A stretch of DNA of 64,000 bases from contig CM055877.1 of NCBI GenBank assembly GCA_029582165.1, positions 3,702,023 to 3,766,022 on the forward strand. Direction: 5' to 3'. Below are positions 1-11,757 of the stretch, piece after piece. Every line of letters starts with the position of its first letter. The stretch's first letter is position 1. The position numbers and the translations under genes were made by a program. The notes under the pieces were generated by a model. That model had not been told where the DNA came from and did not search any database. It worked only from the letters and a program-made list of their open reading frames with translations. This stretch comes from Portulaca oleracea (lineage: Eukaryota > Streptophyta > Magnoliopsida > Caryophyllales > Portulacaceae).

Positions 1-720
1 CCAAAGTTACATCAAAAGAGTATTCTCAGCGACAGAGGTGTCCCTCACAAAAAAGGTGACCACACATCCCCATTGCTTGTTAATACTGCCCACTTATAGC
101 TGCTGAAAATATAGAGGAAAGGGTTACTATCCTTTAACGAACAACTCCGCACCAACAATAATGCCAGAAGAAGATTGTAGATCTATTACCCAGTTCAAAA
201 GAATAATGGGACAAAATCTTTCCCACCCATTTCAGATGTATATATCCACAGAAACCCTCCGTACGCCTACTTTGGTTGCCAACGGTACCACGCAGGCATG
301 CAAATCCCTCCCCATATATACAAGATACAGCACTTCTTCAAAGATTAGAATTCTCAATCATGAATCTCCACAACCATTTGCCAAGTAATGCCTCATCAAA
401 AGTCTTCAAATCCCTAATTCCCAAGTCACCATCACATAGGGGAAGCATAAAAATATTCCATTCCATCAAATAGCATTGAAAATTAATACCAAACACCTCC
501 CGGAGGAACTTTCTTTGAACATAAGGCAAGGAAAAAGGGTCTCCCATTTGAGATGTATCTCTCTCCATCTACAAGGTCACCTTTGAAATCTATCCAATAC
601 AAATCCCAGTTGCTCTTTCCTCGAACTTAGTCCCAAGTGGTATATAAGTTAGGAAGAGGAAAAAACCTCGTTACAACCTAACACTTCAGTAGATGTTGAA
701 CATTAATGGACCATCCCATT
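1..720 (-). mobile_element. Decayed LINE (non-LTR retrotransposon) fragment
   Basis: On the minus strand a 76-codon stretch at 338-568 carries the GDLGIRDLKTFDEALLGKWL pattern found just after the reverse transcriptase domain of plant L1-type LINEs. Further 3' (positions 340 down to 1), in shifted frames, are remnants like the following segment (a frame reading ELGNRSTIFFWHYCWCG resembles the usual ELGDG..I.FWHD.WCG). Stops and frameshifts break it. It sits at the window edge, most likely inside a large intron of the valyl-tRNA synthetase gene. The upstream limit near 720 is approximate. Confidence 0.7.
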
Positions 721-1441
721 GGGAAAATAGAACTCTTTGCCAAATTAACTCTTAGCTAAAATACTATCTTAAACCACATAAGAATTCACCATAAGTTACT
801 GTCATTGTCATTATCACAACAAACCATGGACAGGGAGGAAACCGCTGAGGTCAAACCTCCATCAACCAACTAGAAAACCCACTAAGGAGACCAACAGTGG
901 TAGTTGTATCCAACATCCTCGAGAAGACCTTAATAACTAGTAGAAAAAGGAAAGGGAGCAAAGAATCACCTTATAATCAACTTAATGGACCTAGTAATTA
1001 TAAGCTCATATGATTAGCAATGATTCAAGGATCGCTCTCCATATCTCAAAGAAAATTTTGAAAAGCAACCATGTTTATGGAATACTTTACAAACTCTGAT
1101 ATTACAACAATGTGGGACAACAGAAAGGCATCCACTTACCCTCTAGTTGTGTTTCATGTGAACTTCCCATTCTCTTCCATCGTTTTGGTTTCTGCCTTTT
1201 ATTCAGAAAAAGCTTTAGACTGTAACTTCTTCCTTTTCGAAAGTTTTTAAGAAAGTTAGTGACATTGAATATTAGCATGTTCTTGGACATTATCACATAT
1301 ATGAATGACAATCTCTTTGATTATCTATTTCTATTTAAATATATATTTTAGGAAACACCTCCTATTGTGGATCCTGCTTTCATAGGTAAGATCCAAATGT
1401 AGGCAGCCTTGCCTCAATAAACATCATTATCCATAGACCTA

Positions 1442-1807
1442 CTAATTCCATAAGACCCACAAAAAAAAAGAGAAAACATTTGAAGCTAAATAATCATATT
1501 CAAAGACAGGATATTCAATAGTATTTTCCTTTCTACGGCATACAATGAGAGTACTAGACATATCATTCTTGTTGGAAACCAATATCTTAGAAGGGTATTC
1601 ATGACTTAATGAGACGAACAAGAATCTATTCTTCTTAAATTGCGGGGGCCATGATTCTTTTTGACATAGAATGCTTGGTGTTTCAAAAAAGAATATACCA
1701 AACCTGTCCACCCATTTCTCTATTCTATTTTTGGATAAGAAGACATGTCTACCTTTTCCACCACATCTATTGCACATGTCCTCTAGTGATATTGGGCGGT
1801 GCGGCAT
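1442..1807 (-). other. Open stretch resembling a retroelement zinc-knuckle remnant
   Basis: A 121-codon open frame contains MCNRCGGKGRHVFLS followed by IEKWVDRF. This loosely resembles the CxRCGxKGHW...H.VDLYQ zinc-knuckle stretch of some plant LTR-retroelement gag proteins, but the last knuckle cysteine is missing and the rest shows no clear similarity. It lies in the presumed ValRS intron. I see nothing else I can name between 720 and 2600 except a diverged tandem duplication of about 65 bp at 2090-2210 sharing the segment ctctaccaattcat. Confidence 0.25.
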
Positions 1808-2607
1808 TCCATAATGCTTTCATGCAACTTTAGTTTGTAGGAGGAATCTAGGTCCTAAGCCTATCATCTAGGTAACTTAAAAGGAATTTCCACTTAGATT
1901 GTACTGGAATACAACAAGGTGCCTCTCTAAACCTCCTCTAGTTTCCATAGAGTACTAGGTAGGTAGTGCAAGGTTTTAACATCTTGGGTCAATTGGAATT
2001 GGTCTCTTTTGAATTTTTTGAATTCAAGAATAAGACTAGTATACATCAGAACCTGACCCTCCTACCCCAAAATGGCTAAATCCCTTCCTAGCCCACTCTA
2101 AAAGTCCCCCTTTCTCTACCAATTCATATAATTTTTACCTCCCCTCAATATCCCACATTAAAAGTCTCGTTTTCTCTACCAATTCATGTAATTTTCCCCC
2201 TCTTACATTCTCTCCTCCTAGCCTATCATTTTTTTTCCTCTCACTTTCCTCTCAAATTTGGAAGGCAAAAGCTCATGACAAGATAAATCAAATTTTCCAC
2301 AAAGTTTTGCATCTAACTAATTCTAATTTTCTTAAAGGCAAATAAAATAAAAAAAATCATTCCATCTCAATTTCCTAGAACCAAATAGAGCCTAAACGAA
2401 GATTCGGAGAAAGTAAACATGAAACTACAAACTTCATAATAGCTTGAATAAGGATAGGAATTTCTTTTCTCTTTGATAAGCTAATAGGTACAAGGAATTG
2501 CTAACCACGTTTTTTTTCTTTCCTAACAAATCTAGCTTAACATGAGGGATATATCAATGGTATAAAAAAAGCAAAAACAAAAAGTACAAAACACCACAAA
2601 ACAGAAC

Positions 2608-5161
2608 CTGTGTAGCTATCCCAGCATGGTCCATTCCAGGAACCCAAAGGGTATTGTACCCAGACATTCTCCGCCAGCGAATAATTGTATCCTGCATATA
2701 AAGAAATTACTGCCTTAGAAATTAAATGCTCATTACCCAGCCACACCTGACACCAATCTTCAATCAAACCCCCAAAAAACAATAAAAAAGAAAAGGCAAA
2801 AGAAAGGATGGGAAAAGGACAAAATGATAGATTCAAAAGCTTAACCTCTATTGCGCTGGTAAGAGCATGACCTATATGCAGGGCCCCAGTAACATTTGGA
2901 GGTGGCAAAACCTGGACAATACGACAAATTGATGATTCCAAATATTAGATGGGAACTACAAGGCCAGTCCCTGAGCGGTTATAATAAGGTTTATTAATAC
3001 AAGGAGAAGGCATATATCTTCAACACGAAAGTGTTCTATATTGAATGAAAGGAACAACAGAAAGACATACACCCACAACAATTACTGCATCCTCCTTTCA
3101 GAACTTAAACATGATGCAGGATGTAGCAATGACCAGAACATTGAATTCCATATCCACACACAAGTTAGACACCCAAACAATACTTGAAACAAAGATGCTC
3201 AATATCAACAAATACTGAAATACAATATATTGCAGCATCGGAACTGGAATACGAACACTGATATAAGAATTCAATTGGACTTAGAAAAGGCAAGTTACAT
3301 TGCTTCTTCTAGGTTATCAAAAAACAATAATTGTCACATTTCAAGTTTAAATATATAGATGAACTGCATACATTGTCTCAAAGGCTATTTCTAGCTCACC
3401 CAAGAAAATATTAATAGTCAACGAAGTCGTTTTCATGTGACACAAGAAACTAACATGCGCCATGAAGTCTTTTTCCGCACTTACATTTCTTGCAATGGGT
3501 CTGTGATCAAGACAATCATGCAAATTCAATATAAGAGGAATGAGCACTCACAATTACAAATGGCGGCTTTGAGCTATGTGGATCAGCGACAAAGAAACCA
3601 GATTTTTCCCACCAATCATACCATCTGTGCCAACGGTATTGGAAAGGCGTCAGGAAATTAAGAAAACATTTTATCAAATACTACAAGCAACTACCACTTA
3701 CGATTTCTCCACTGCAGCAGGAGAATATTGTTTAGCCATTAAGCGCGAAAGCTGCTTCTTCTGGCCAAGAGGGGTCTCGGGGTCTAAGTAATCCTCCACA
3801 TTCTCCTCTTCCCCATCCTTTTTTAGATTCTTCTTTGCACTCTTTTTAGATGAATTAGATGGTTGTTGTGCCTATCACAATCATATCACACAATTACTTA
3901 GCCAGATTGACCTATTTGAGCCTGTTTTACAACCTGCCCCTTCTAAAACTACATCTCACTACAATTGTTTAGACATGTATCTTACCTGAACTTTGGCGGC
4001 CTCTTTCTTTTGTTCCGCCTTTTGTTTCTTCAGTTCTTTAGCCTTTGCCTGCAATAGGGAACATAGTATTTTCATCGATCACATTTTTGTGCAGCAACAG
4101 TAGGCCAGGCTTTCCCAAGGGTGGCACAAATAAAAGTACGAAAATAAGGAACCAAATCATACGAGAAGATGCAACCTAAAGTACCAAAAGGAAGGATGGG
4201 CAAAGGTCAAGAATACAGCACGAAGTACAACCATAAGTCCATAACATGTTGTATAACCAATAGACATTCATGTTTTGTAATTTTCCCCAGGAAACATGGT
4301 TAGAAATTACTCCCTTTGTCCAAATAAGCAATACTCCATCCAAGATTGATGAGCCTTATTTATGTCTCACAAACAAGCGGCCCTTAGTTTCATAATGGCC
4401 TACAGTTTCGGAACAGAACAAGGGACAAGAGTGCATGAAGACAAACACGAAAGATGACTAATGACCAAAAGCATTTGTAGTGAAACTTACTGCAGCATAG
4501 CATTAAAAAAAAGTACTGAAACAGTGAAACCTACTAGCAAATCAAGCACACTCAAAACTAATGGAAAACCTATCTGAATGGGAATTATATGTGTTACTTC
4601 ATTTCAACAACTCAAGATGGTGTCAGCCACAATAATGTCTCAGACAAAAGGAATTTTTTTTATTCAGATAAATCAACAAAAGTAAGAAATGCCTCACAAA
4701 TATAAATGAATTAACAAAAAGATCAGAAAGCTAGGAAGTAATATGCAAGTAGCAGTAACCTTCTCTTCCTTCTTTTTCTTCCTCTCAAGCTCTTCTGCTG
4801 ATAGAGGGATCTCACCTGAACCCTGTCATTCAATCGAAATATACAGAAGCGTTACATCCCAGGCAAATCATCAAACAGAAAAATCAAAGAGCTGAAAGTT
4901 GAAATGCCAGCCGTCGGAAACAATCACTTCCCCAACCACACATGACGAACCAGCTCAAAACAACAAATGTCTAACTAACTAAAATCGACGACAATTGTTG
5001 GAACGATGATTAAACAATCAATGCCAAAACCTAAATTGCACAAAAACATACCCAGAATTCTCAAATCAGCACTGTTCAACTAACTACAGACAATTCTCTA
5101 CACTACAACAACCTAAAGATGAGTAAATTGGAAAAAAGTTAGCGAAAATCACCTTTTCCAT
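2608..5161 (-). CDS. Valyl-tRNA synthetase, 5' part (exons 1-7)
   Basis: Class I aminoacyl-tRNA synthetase that charges tRNA-Val with valine; the plant cytosolic enzyme is also sent to mitochondria. Coding exons on the minus strand, all with GT-AG borders and matching phases: 5161-5153 (MEK), 4822-4760, 4048-3986, 3871-3702, 3624-3552, 2911-2846, 2691-2608. The product starts with a lysine/glutamate-rich appendix ([11 protein letters not shown], then [14 protein letters not shown]) typical of eukaryotic ValRS, then the DPETPLG and [19 protein letters not shown] segment. It then enters the Rossmann fold with [14 protein letters not shown], where HIGH is the class I ATP-binding signature, and [10 protein letters not shown]. 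The frame is intact. The rest of the catalytic domain, including KMSKS, is outside the window; no further exon is visible in 1-2600, so the next intron exceeds 2.6 kb and holds a LINE fragment. The start ATG used here follows a further in-frame open stretch (separate entry). Confidence 0.93.
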
Positions 5162-5491
5162 GTTGCAGTGAAAGTTGAGTAGAGAAAGAGAGGAGCGAAG
5201 AACAACTGCTTGTGCGCGCTGGAGCAGCTCCAATGGCGGGTCAACTTTCACCGGAGTAAAGGGCGGCTGGGACGTAGCGAGCGAGTGGAGCAGTGGTAGG
5301 GTGGGGTTTTTGGGAAATAGCCAGCCCAAAACAGCGTCGTTTTGGGAGCTGGGCCGAAAAGGTTGAGCCGATGGAGTACCGAAATGCAAATGCCAGGTAG
5401 GGAGAATGAAGGAAGGAGCTAAGGCCGTCAAAATTTTGACCCAAATTGTCCGAATTGTCCGATTAATCGGGCCTCGACATAAAATTTTCAT
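5162..5491 (-). other. In-frame upstream extension of ValRS exon 1, possible organelle presequence
   Basis: Upstream of the MEK start the same frame stays open to an ATG at 5491, adding 110 residues. The first 51 residues contain no Asp or Glu but several Arg/Lys and many hydrophobic and Ser/Thr residues, and the part nearest MEK (RAQAVVLRSSLSLLNFHCN) is also basic and Ser/Leu-rich. That composition fits a mitochondrial presequence, and dual cytosol/mitochondrion targeting by alternative in-frame starts is known for plant ValRS. It could equally be chance openness in promoter/5'-UTR DNA; the true transcription start is not visible. Confidence 0.35.
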
Positions 5492-5638
5492 TTGAATTTT
5501 TATATTGATTGAATTGACCGAATATTCGGATATAAAATTTCTCTAATTTCTATTGTCCAAATCTGATTTTAGCTTCATCTGAATTATCCAATACAAAATA
5601 AAACCAAATCTGAGCATGAATTTCTCAATCGAATTTTA

Positions 5639-6729
5639 GGGCCTGTTTGGTGAACAAAACAGGAATGGAATTGAGTAGGAATGAGTTCTAGTTCCTGTTT
5701 TTCTGTTTGGAGAGCGGTTCTGAATGGAATGATCCCTGTGATTTGATATCCTCCCAAATAGGGGGATTAGAAACCTCCCAAATGTGGGGGGAATAGGCTA
5801 TCCCTTTTCTTTCACAACAATAACAAAACCAATAATAATAATAATAATAATTATTATTATTATTATTATTAATTAATTAATAATTAATAATAATAATTAA
5901 TAATAATTATTATAGTTATTAATAATAATTATTAATAATTATAATTATAGTTATAATTATAATTATAATTATAATTATAATTATAATTATAATTATTAAT
6001 AATTAATAATAATTATTATAATAATTAATAATAATTATAACAAATATAAAAATTGATAATAATAATAATATTAATAATAATAATTTTAATAATTATAATT
6101 ATAATTATAATTATAATAACAATAATTATTATAAATGTAAATATTAATAATTATTACTGATAATTAATTATTAAATGTTATTAATTAATATTAATTTATA
6201 ATAATTAGTAATTTAGTAATATGAAAATTAGTAATTAATAGTTAATAATTAATAATAAACATATATATTAATAAGTAATAAGTAATTATTATAATTAGTT
6301 TAAAATAATTGATAATTATTAATAAATAATAAATAATTATAATTATTAATAATTAATAAATAATTATAATTATTAATAATTAATATAAAAACTACTAATT
6401 GATACAAATGTCAACAATTAAAAATTAATTAATAATTATTATAGCTAATTATTTTCCATTGATAATTATTATTAATTAATAAATAATAATAATTTATAAT
6501 TTATAGTAATAATATTATTAATTAATATATAATAATAACAAATTAATAATTAATAATTGATAATTATTAATTATTAAAATTTTATTATTGTCATAATAAT
6601 AATAATAATAATAATTATTATTATTATTATTATTATTATAACAAATACTGTAACTAAGCTTTGATTCCATTCCACTGCTCACCAAACACTTTTATTTCAA
6701 GGTTCTAATTCCATACTCAACCGCCTAGG
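5639..6729. mobile_element. MITE-like element expanded by (TAA/ATT)n
   Basis: The left side (gggcctgtttggtgaac, then aggaatggaatt) and the right side (attccattccactgctcaccaaacac) are imperfect inverted copies, and ATTTTA flanks both outer ends. The middle, about 5830-6645, is almost pure A/T: runs of TAA, ATT and TTATAA with many internal palindromes. This fits a miniature inverted-repeat element whose core grew by microsatellite expansion. Exact ends are uncertain. The following stretch 6730-7130 contains nothing I recognise. Confidence 0.5.
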
Positions 6730-7174
6730 ATTTTATTATTGTCCAAATTTATCCATACTCAATTTTTTTCTGCGCTGAAAAGGAGCATTGGAGGATGAAC
6801 ACTGAGTGACTACGGCACCCAAAAGAAATTCAATACTAAAACCCTAATTTTGATGGGCTGTGTTCCTTGGGCCTTTTTTTCTTTTTATTTTGAATGTCCC
6901 CTTTAATTTTCTTTTTATGGGTCAAATCTTTTGGTGTTATTTTTATGGGTCAAAACTTTTTATTAGCACTTTGTTTTTGAGGTAAACTCATTTAATTTTG
7001 GTATAAAATGCTATTTCAAAGTTATCCATAAATTTCAACAAAAACATTAATAATTACAATAACAAATTAAACATACAAAATTAAGAAAAAAATAAAAGAA
7101 AGGGCAATCATGCGACTAAAGGAGGTGCTTATTTTTTTTTTTTTAAACCCGGGTAAACAAATTACATCAAGAAC

Positions 7175-8644
7175 TTAGGAGACCCTTCTATCAAGGCATC
7201 TCCCCAAGTTATCTGCATGAATAATAAAAGAAAAATCTGTCGCAGGGCTACTTATCCAAAGGCCAACAGATTGTAACGAGTGACCGAAGTTAGCCATCCA
7301 ATCTGCCGCTGAGTTTGTTTCACGATAGATGTGGCGAATAGTAGAATCTTCCAACTGCCTGATTAAGTGTTTGATATCTCTAACAATCATATCAATATGC
7401 CAAGGTGTGTGGATGATCCCTTGGATAGCCTGGATGAGAATAAGACTATCACCTTCAATCTGAATTTTTGAAAAACCTTCTAAAATAGCTTGTTGAAGAC
7501 CAAAACGGAGAGTCAAGGCTTCTGTCAGCAGAATGGAGTGTGAATTAACTGGCATAGCCCCAACTTTTCGAATATGGCCATGGTGATCACGAATGACGAA
7601 TCCTACTGCTGAGCCTTGATGGTTTAGGGAGCCATCAAAGTTTAACTTCACCCAACTGACGTGTGGCTGCTCCCACCCTTCTCGAACAAAAATTTGGCGG
7701 CGTTGCACCTGAGACCGAGAATGTTGATGCTGATTAAGATGTTGATCCTGGTAAGAGAATCTGCTTCTTGCTCGCCATTCTGCAAAACTTCTCTTGGCTC
7801 GGATGATGACCCTTGTAGCGTTGAAGACGGAGTTGTTGAAGACGCAATCGTTACGCTCCTTCCATATGCTCCAAATGAGGTAGAAAGCTCTCAAAACTTC
7901 GTTGGAGGGGAGGGAATTTTTGAGAGTTTGTAGCATACTGCTACCGTTGGTGTCTGTTGGCCAATTGACAGGAGATGAAAGCCATCTATGAGATTTGGCA
8001 ATATCCCATACTTTTTTTGTGAAGTGGCATTGAAATAATAAGTGACAATCAGTCTCCAACTCTTGGAGACAAATAGGGCAAGAGGGGTCCAGTTTGATAC
8101 CCCTGCGCATTAAATTCCCTCTAAATGGGAGACCATTATGAAAAATCAGACAGAGGAAAAATTTTAGCTTTGGTTGGATATCGAGCTTCCAAATCCAAGA
8201 TCCTTCCCATTTAGGTCCGGAATCTAACTCATGGCAAAGCCATGTGGCAGACTTGGTTGAAAATTCACCATTGCCAGAAAGGCCCCAGCAAACTTCATCA
8301 TGTTCCGTAAAACTAGGAATAGGGGTCTTAAGAACCAATTGGACAAGTGATTCTGGAAGCACTTGTCTTAGTTTGTATTGATCCCACTCATTATCACAAA
8401 TGAATTCTTGAACAGTTACGTCACTACCTTCAATTGAAGAAGATTGATTAACTAAAGAAGATAAAGGTACTTGATCGCACCAATTATCATTCCAAAAGTT
8501 CACTTTGGCACCATTCCCAATTTTCCACCGGAAGCCTTTTTTGCAAAACTTATAAGCTTTACAAAGATTTTTCCAAACCCAAGAGTCCGTGGGCTTCGGG
8601 CTTTTCACAAACCATTCTCCAGCGTTGTTATACTTAGCGATCAT
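7175..8644 (-). pseudogene. LINE ORF2, zinc-finger and RNase H half
   Basis: 489 codons. Residues about 140-215 form the zf-RVT type segment (WKLDIQPKLKFFLCLIFHNG then CPICLQELETDCHLLFQC). Residues about 332-455 form an RNase H domain of the plant RVT_3 type: NFDGS (Asp337), LLTEA (Glu375), EGDS (Asp399) and NSAADWMA (Asp448) supply the four acidic catalytic positions, all present. In the family this domain removes RNA from the RNA/DNA hybrid. It continues the reverse transcriptase half after a one-base frame change; an intact parent would have one ORF. Confidence 0.88.
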
Positions 8645-10416
8645 TTAGAAACCCAAAGATTGTTTCTATCATGAATCAGTTTCCAAACTAACTTACACTG
8701 GAAAGCTAAGTTTACCGCATGAGTCTTGCGGAGGCCAAGCCCCCCTTTATCCTTTGGTCTACAGATTTTTTCCCATGAGATCATGGGCATTCCTTTATCA
8801 GAGGAATTCTTCCAGAAAAAATTTCTGTTTATTCTGTCAACACGTTCACAAGTATATTTGGGCATAAGAAAACATTGCATAGTATGTGCTGGTAGTGATT
8901 CCAAGTTTGTTTGTATGAGAATTGTTCTCCCAGCTTTTGACACGGAATTAGCTTTCCAGTTAGAGAGTTTCTTTGAAGCCTTTTCTAAAATAGGTGAAAA
9001 TAGTTCTATTTTCTTAGTGCCGGTAATGGAGGGGCAACTAAGGTATTTACCCAAAGATTCTTTGGTGGGGATATTGAAGATCCCCTTTGCGCGATCAGTG
9101 TATCTAATCGTAGCTTTTGAAGAAAAAATCATTGTAGACTTATGAAAGTTGATCAATTGTCCAGATTGTTCACAGAAATTGTCCAAAATGGTCTTAAGGT
9201 TTTTACAGGCTGATTCAGTCCCTTTACAAAATAGGAGACTGTCATCAGCAAAAAGCAAACACGGAATGTTCATTCCTGACACACATATCTTAATTCCCAA
9301 TCCCTTTTTTTTGTCCTGACTTTGCTGAACCAGGGATTGAGTTAGGACTTCCATACATAAAAGAAACAAGTAAGGGGAAAGTGGGTCCCCTTGTCTAAGC
9401 CCTCTTGTTGGTTTGAAAAAACCACAAGGCTGATCATTTACTAACACTGAGTAGGAGACAGAAGAGATGCACTCCATTACCCAGTTTGTCCATATTGGGG
9501 GGAATCCCATTTGATCGAGGGTTTTTTTTAAGAAGTTCCACTCAACCCGGTCATAGGCTTTTTCCATATCTAATTTCAAAGCAACCCACGGCTTAGCGGC
9601 TGTAGATTGTTTGAATTTATGCATTATTTCATGAGCGAGGAGCACATTGTCATGAATTTGTCTATTTGGGACAAACGCACTTTGAAAAGAGCTTATGATG
9701 TTATCCAATATCGGTCTAAGCCGACTAACCATAATTTTTGCTATGATCTTATAAAGAGTATTACAAAGACTTATTGGTCTAAATTCGTTGGAAAGAGTAG
9801 GATCTTCCACTTTTGGGATAAGAGCAATAAAGGTATGATTAACCTCTTTGAGCAATTTTCCAGTACGGAAAAAGTCCTTTATGGCTGTTGAAATATCAAT
9901 GCCAATAAAATGCCAATATTTTTGAAAGAAAATTGCACCAAAACCATCCGGTCCCGGAGCTTTAGCAGGATCCATTTGATCAATCACATTTTTAATCTCT
10001 TCGTCTGTAGCCATGGCTGTAAGTAATTTGCTTTGTTCTGCTGTGATCTTAGGTAAGATCGGGAGGTTAATATTTGTGACAGTATTAGAAGCTTTGAATC
10101 TTGAGGAAAATTCCTCAACGAAGCGATCCTGAATTTCTTGCTCATCTTGGATCCAAACACCAGATGGGTCCTTAATACCAGATATTAAAGATTTCTTTTT
10201 TCTAAAAGTGACTGATCTATGAAAGAATGATGAACTACGATCCCCTTCTGTCAACCAACGCTTGCGGCTGAATTTTCCCCAATACTTTTGGTTAAAAAGT
10301 AACATTTTTTCTCTTTGTCTTATAAGTCTGTTATGCCAATCGTTAAAACGAATACTGAACGGGTCTTGTAGGAGTCTTTCCTCTATAGCTTGGATTTTGG
10401 ATAAATTGGTTTCCAA
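8641..10416 (-). pseudogene. LINE ORF2, reverse transcriptase half
   Basis: 591 codons without a stop. Reverse transcriptase landmarks in order: KAPGPDGFGAIFFQKYW (res 152-168), FRPISLCNTLYKIIAK (212-227), SAFVPNRQIHDN (246-257), KLDMEKAYDRVEW (281-293, first catalytic Asp), GLRQGDPLSPYLF (339-351) and FADD (389-392, catalytic Asp pair, F replacing the usual Y). In the family this enzyme copies LINE RNA at the nicked target. The frame is broken at both ends: near 10400, where the upstream part continues in another frame, and at 8641-8644, where a TGA overlaps the start of the RNase H half by 4 nt (ATGA). Both look like one-base indels in a once continuous ORF2. Confidence 0.9.
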
Positions 10417-10637
10417 TCTTTCTTTAAAGTTTCTAGTGTTTTATGCATTCCGGACCATCTTGAATTCTTAATTTGTTTAAGCTTGCGAGTAACTTGGAAC
10501 ATGGCAAAACCTCTAACATTACAATTCCAACCTTGTTTAACTAAGTTTTCAACTTTGTCAAACTTGGTCCAGTGTTGGCTAAATCTAAATGAGCGATTTT
10601 TACCAATATCTCTACTAGGATCGGACTCTAAAAGCAA
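10383..10637 (-). pseudogene. LINE ORF2 segment before the reverse transcriptase, out of frame
   Basis: This stretch carries SDPSRDIGKNRSFRFSQHW and downstream Lys-rich sequence typical of the endonuclease-to-reverse-transcriptase linker. It runs into a stop at 10383 while the reverse transcriptase continues in another frame from 10416, so a one-base indel lies near 10400. Upstream, LTHGPFSFLDHC marks the end of the endonuclease domain (usually ...SDHCPI), with the catalytic SDH changed to LDH. Confidence 0.7.
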
Positions 10638-11130
10638 GTAACAATGATCTAAGAAAGAGAAAGGCCCATGAGTAAGGGAGGCTGAAGGGAAGAGAACACT
10701 CCAATCATGGCGAGCTAAAGGTCTATCTAATCTTTCAAAAATTTTATGACCATGTATAGTTTTTCTCCAAGTGAAAAGACGCCCATTTGGCCGAATTTCC
10801 TTCGTATTTATTTCTTGACAAAAATTTTGTAGTCTTGTAAATCTGTTATCATGAGGAATTGGTCCTCCCGATTTATCTTCAGGGGATAGTATATCATTAC
10901 AGTGCTTATAGAAATCAATATCCTCCGGAAACTATGGCTACAAGAATATTTGGTTGGAGGGCGACCCACTAACCCTCATCGAGAAGCTTCAATCTTTTAT
11001 TTTGGATAATAATTTGTGCTCGCTTTACTTGGACGCTATTTTTAACATTTGCAAGTTTTTTGATTCTGTGTCGTTCTCCCACATTAGGAGTAACCCTGGA
11101 AGACATGTATACTTTTTTGAATGATTCGTT

Positions 11131-11351
11131 ACCAAACATTTTCCCAAACATTTGGTGTAGCTTTAGTTTTTTAGACCCAATAAATTAGTTTTCAAAAAAC
11201 TACTTGGTGAAGTTATTTGGGATAATTTTTCACAAAAAGCTACTTTACCAAACATTTTTCTGCAATCAGCTAATCCAAACATCTAAAGTCAAACAACTAA
11301 TCCAAACTATCTACTTACAACTACCAGCTACACTAGTTGCCAAAAAAGGCC
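11131..11351. mobile_element. Small element flanked by a 10-bp direct repeat
   Basis: The 221-bp segment is bounded by identical copies of atgattcgtt (11121-11130 and 11352-11361). It starts accaaacattttccc and contains further plus- and minus-oriented accaaaca/tgtttgg motifs. A 9-10 bp flanking repeat fits a Mutator-like MITE. It sits between the LINE and the 3' end of ureD; the remaining 11362-11757 is probably the ureD 3' UTR and shows nothing else. Confidence 0.5.
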
Positions 11352-11757
11352 ATGATTCGTTGACTTTGTTTCTTAACTTTCCTGCCCCGTGCTTTCAGGT
11401 TCGTTGTAAGACTACTCAAATGTACTAGTTTGTGTCGATTTTAAATTAGTCAAATTCTTAATTTGAACCGTTGCTAACTAGACAAATTATCCGGGAATTT
11501 CATAAAAAAATTAAAATATATGTACAATCATTTTGGGATAGGAGTAATAACAAGGAACTTATTACACTTTCATAATATTTTTGGGAAACACTACAATCAG
11601 ATCTCAGCATATGATGCAGGAAATGATACAAACAGCTGATTTCGAGTTGAATATCATCAGTCTTCAGAGAAACACATCCTATACCTATGATTGATACAGT
11701 GAACATAGGCTGCTGGAGAACTTCCAGTAGAACAAACTCCCTTCTCATGCAGGGAGT

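Larger units (their letters stand above)
7131..10945 (-). mobile_element. LINE (L1-type non-LTR retrotransposon), 5'-truncated
   Basis: In minus-strand order: the last part of an endonuclease-like region (LSPEDKSGG and LDRPLARHDWSVLFP, 10900-10700, broken frame), reverse transcriptase (10416-8641), zinc-finger-like domain and RNase H (8644-7175), a short 3' UTR, and a terminal run of A seen as T at 7131-7144. The 5' end near 10945 has no complete endonuclease domain, so the copy is truncated. I found no clear target-site duplication. It lies between the ValRS and ureD genes. Confidence 0.88.

Noticed and set aside
2537..2941. Stand-alone ORF containing HIGH motif
   Set aside because: Two ValRS exons appear in it, but with an intron between them; only the spliced frame makes the conserved protein.
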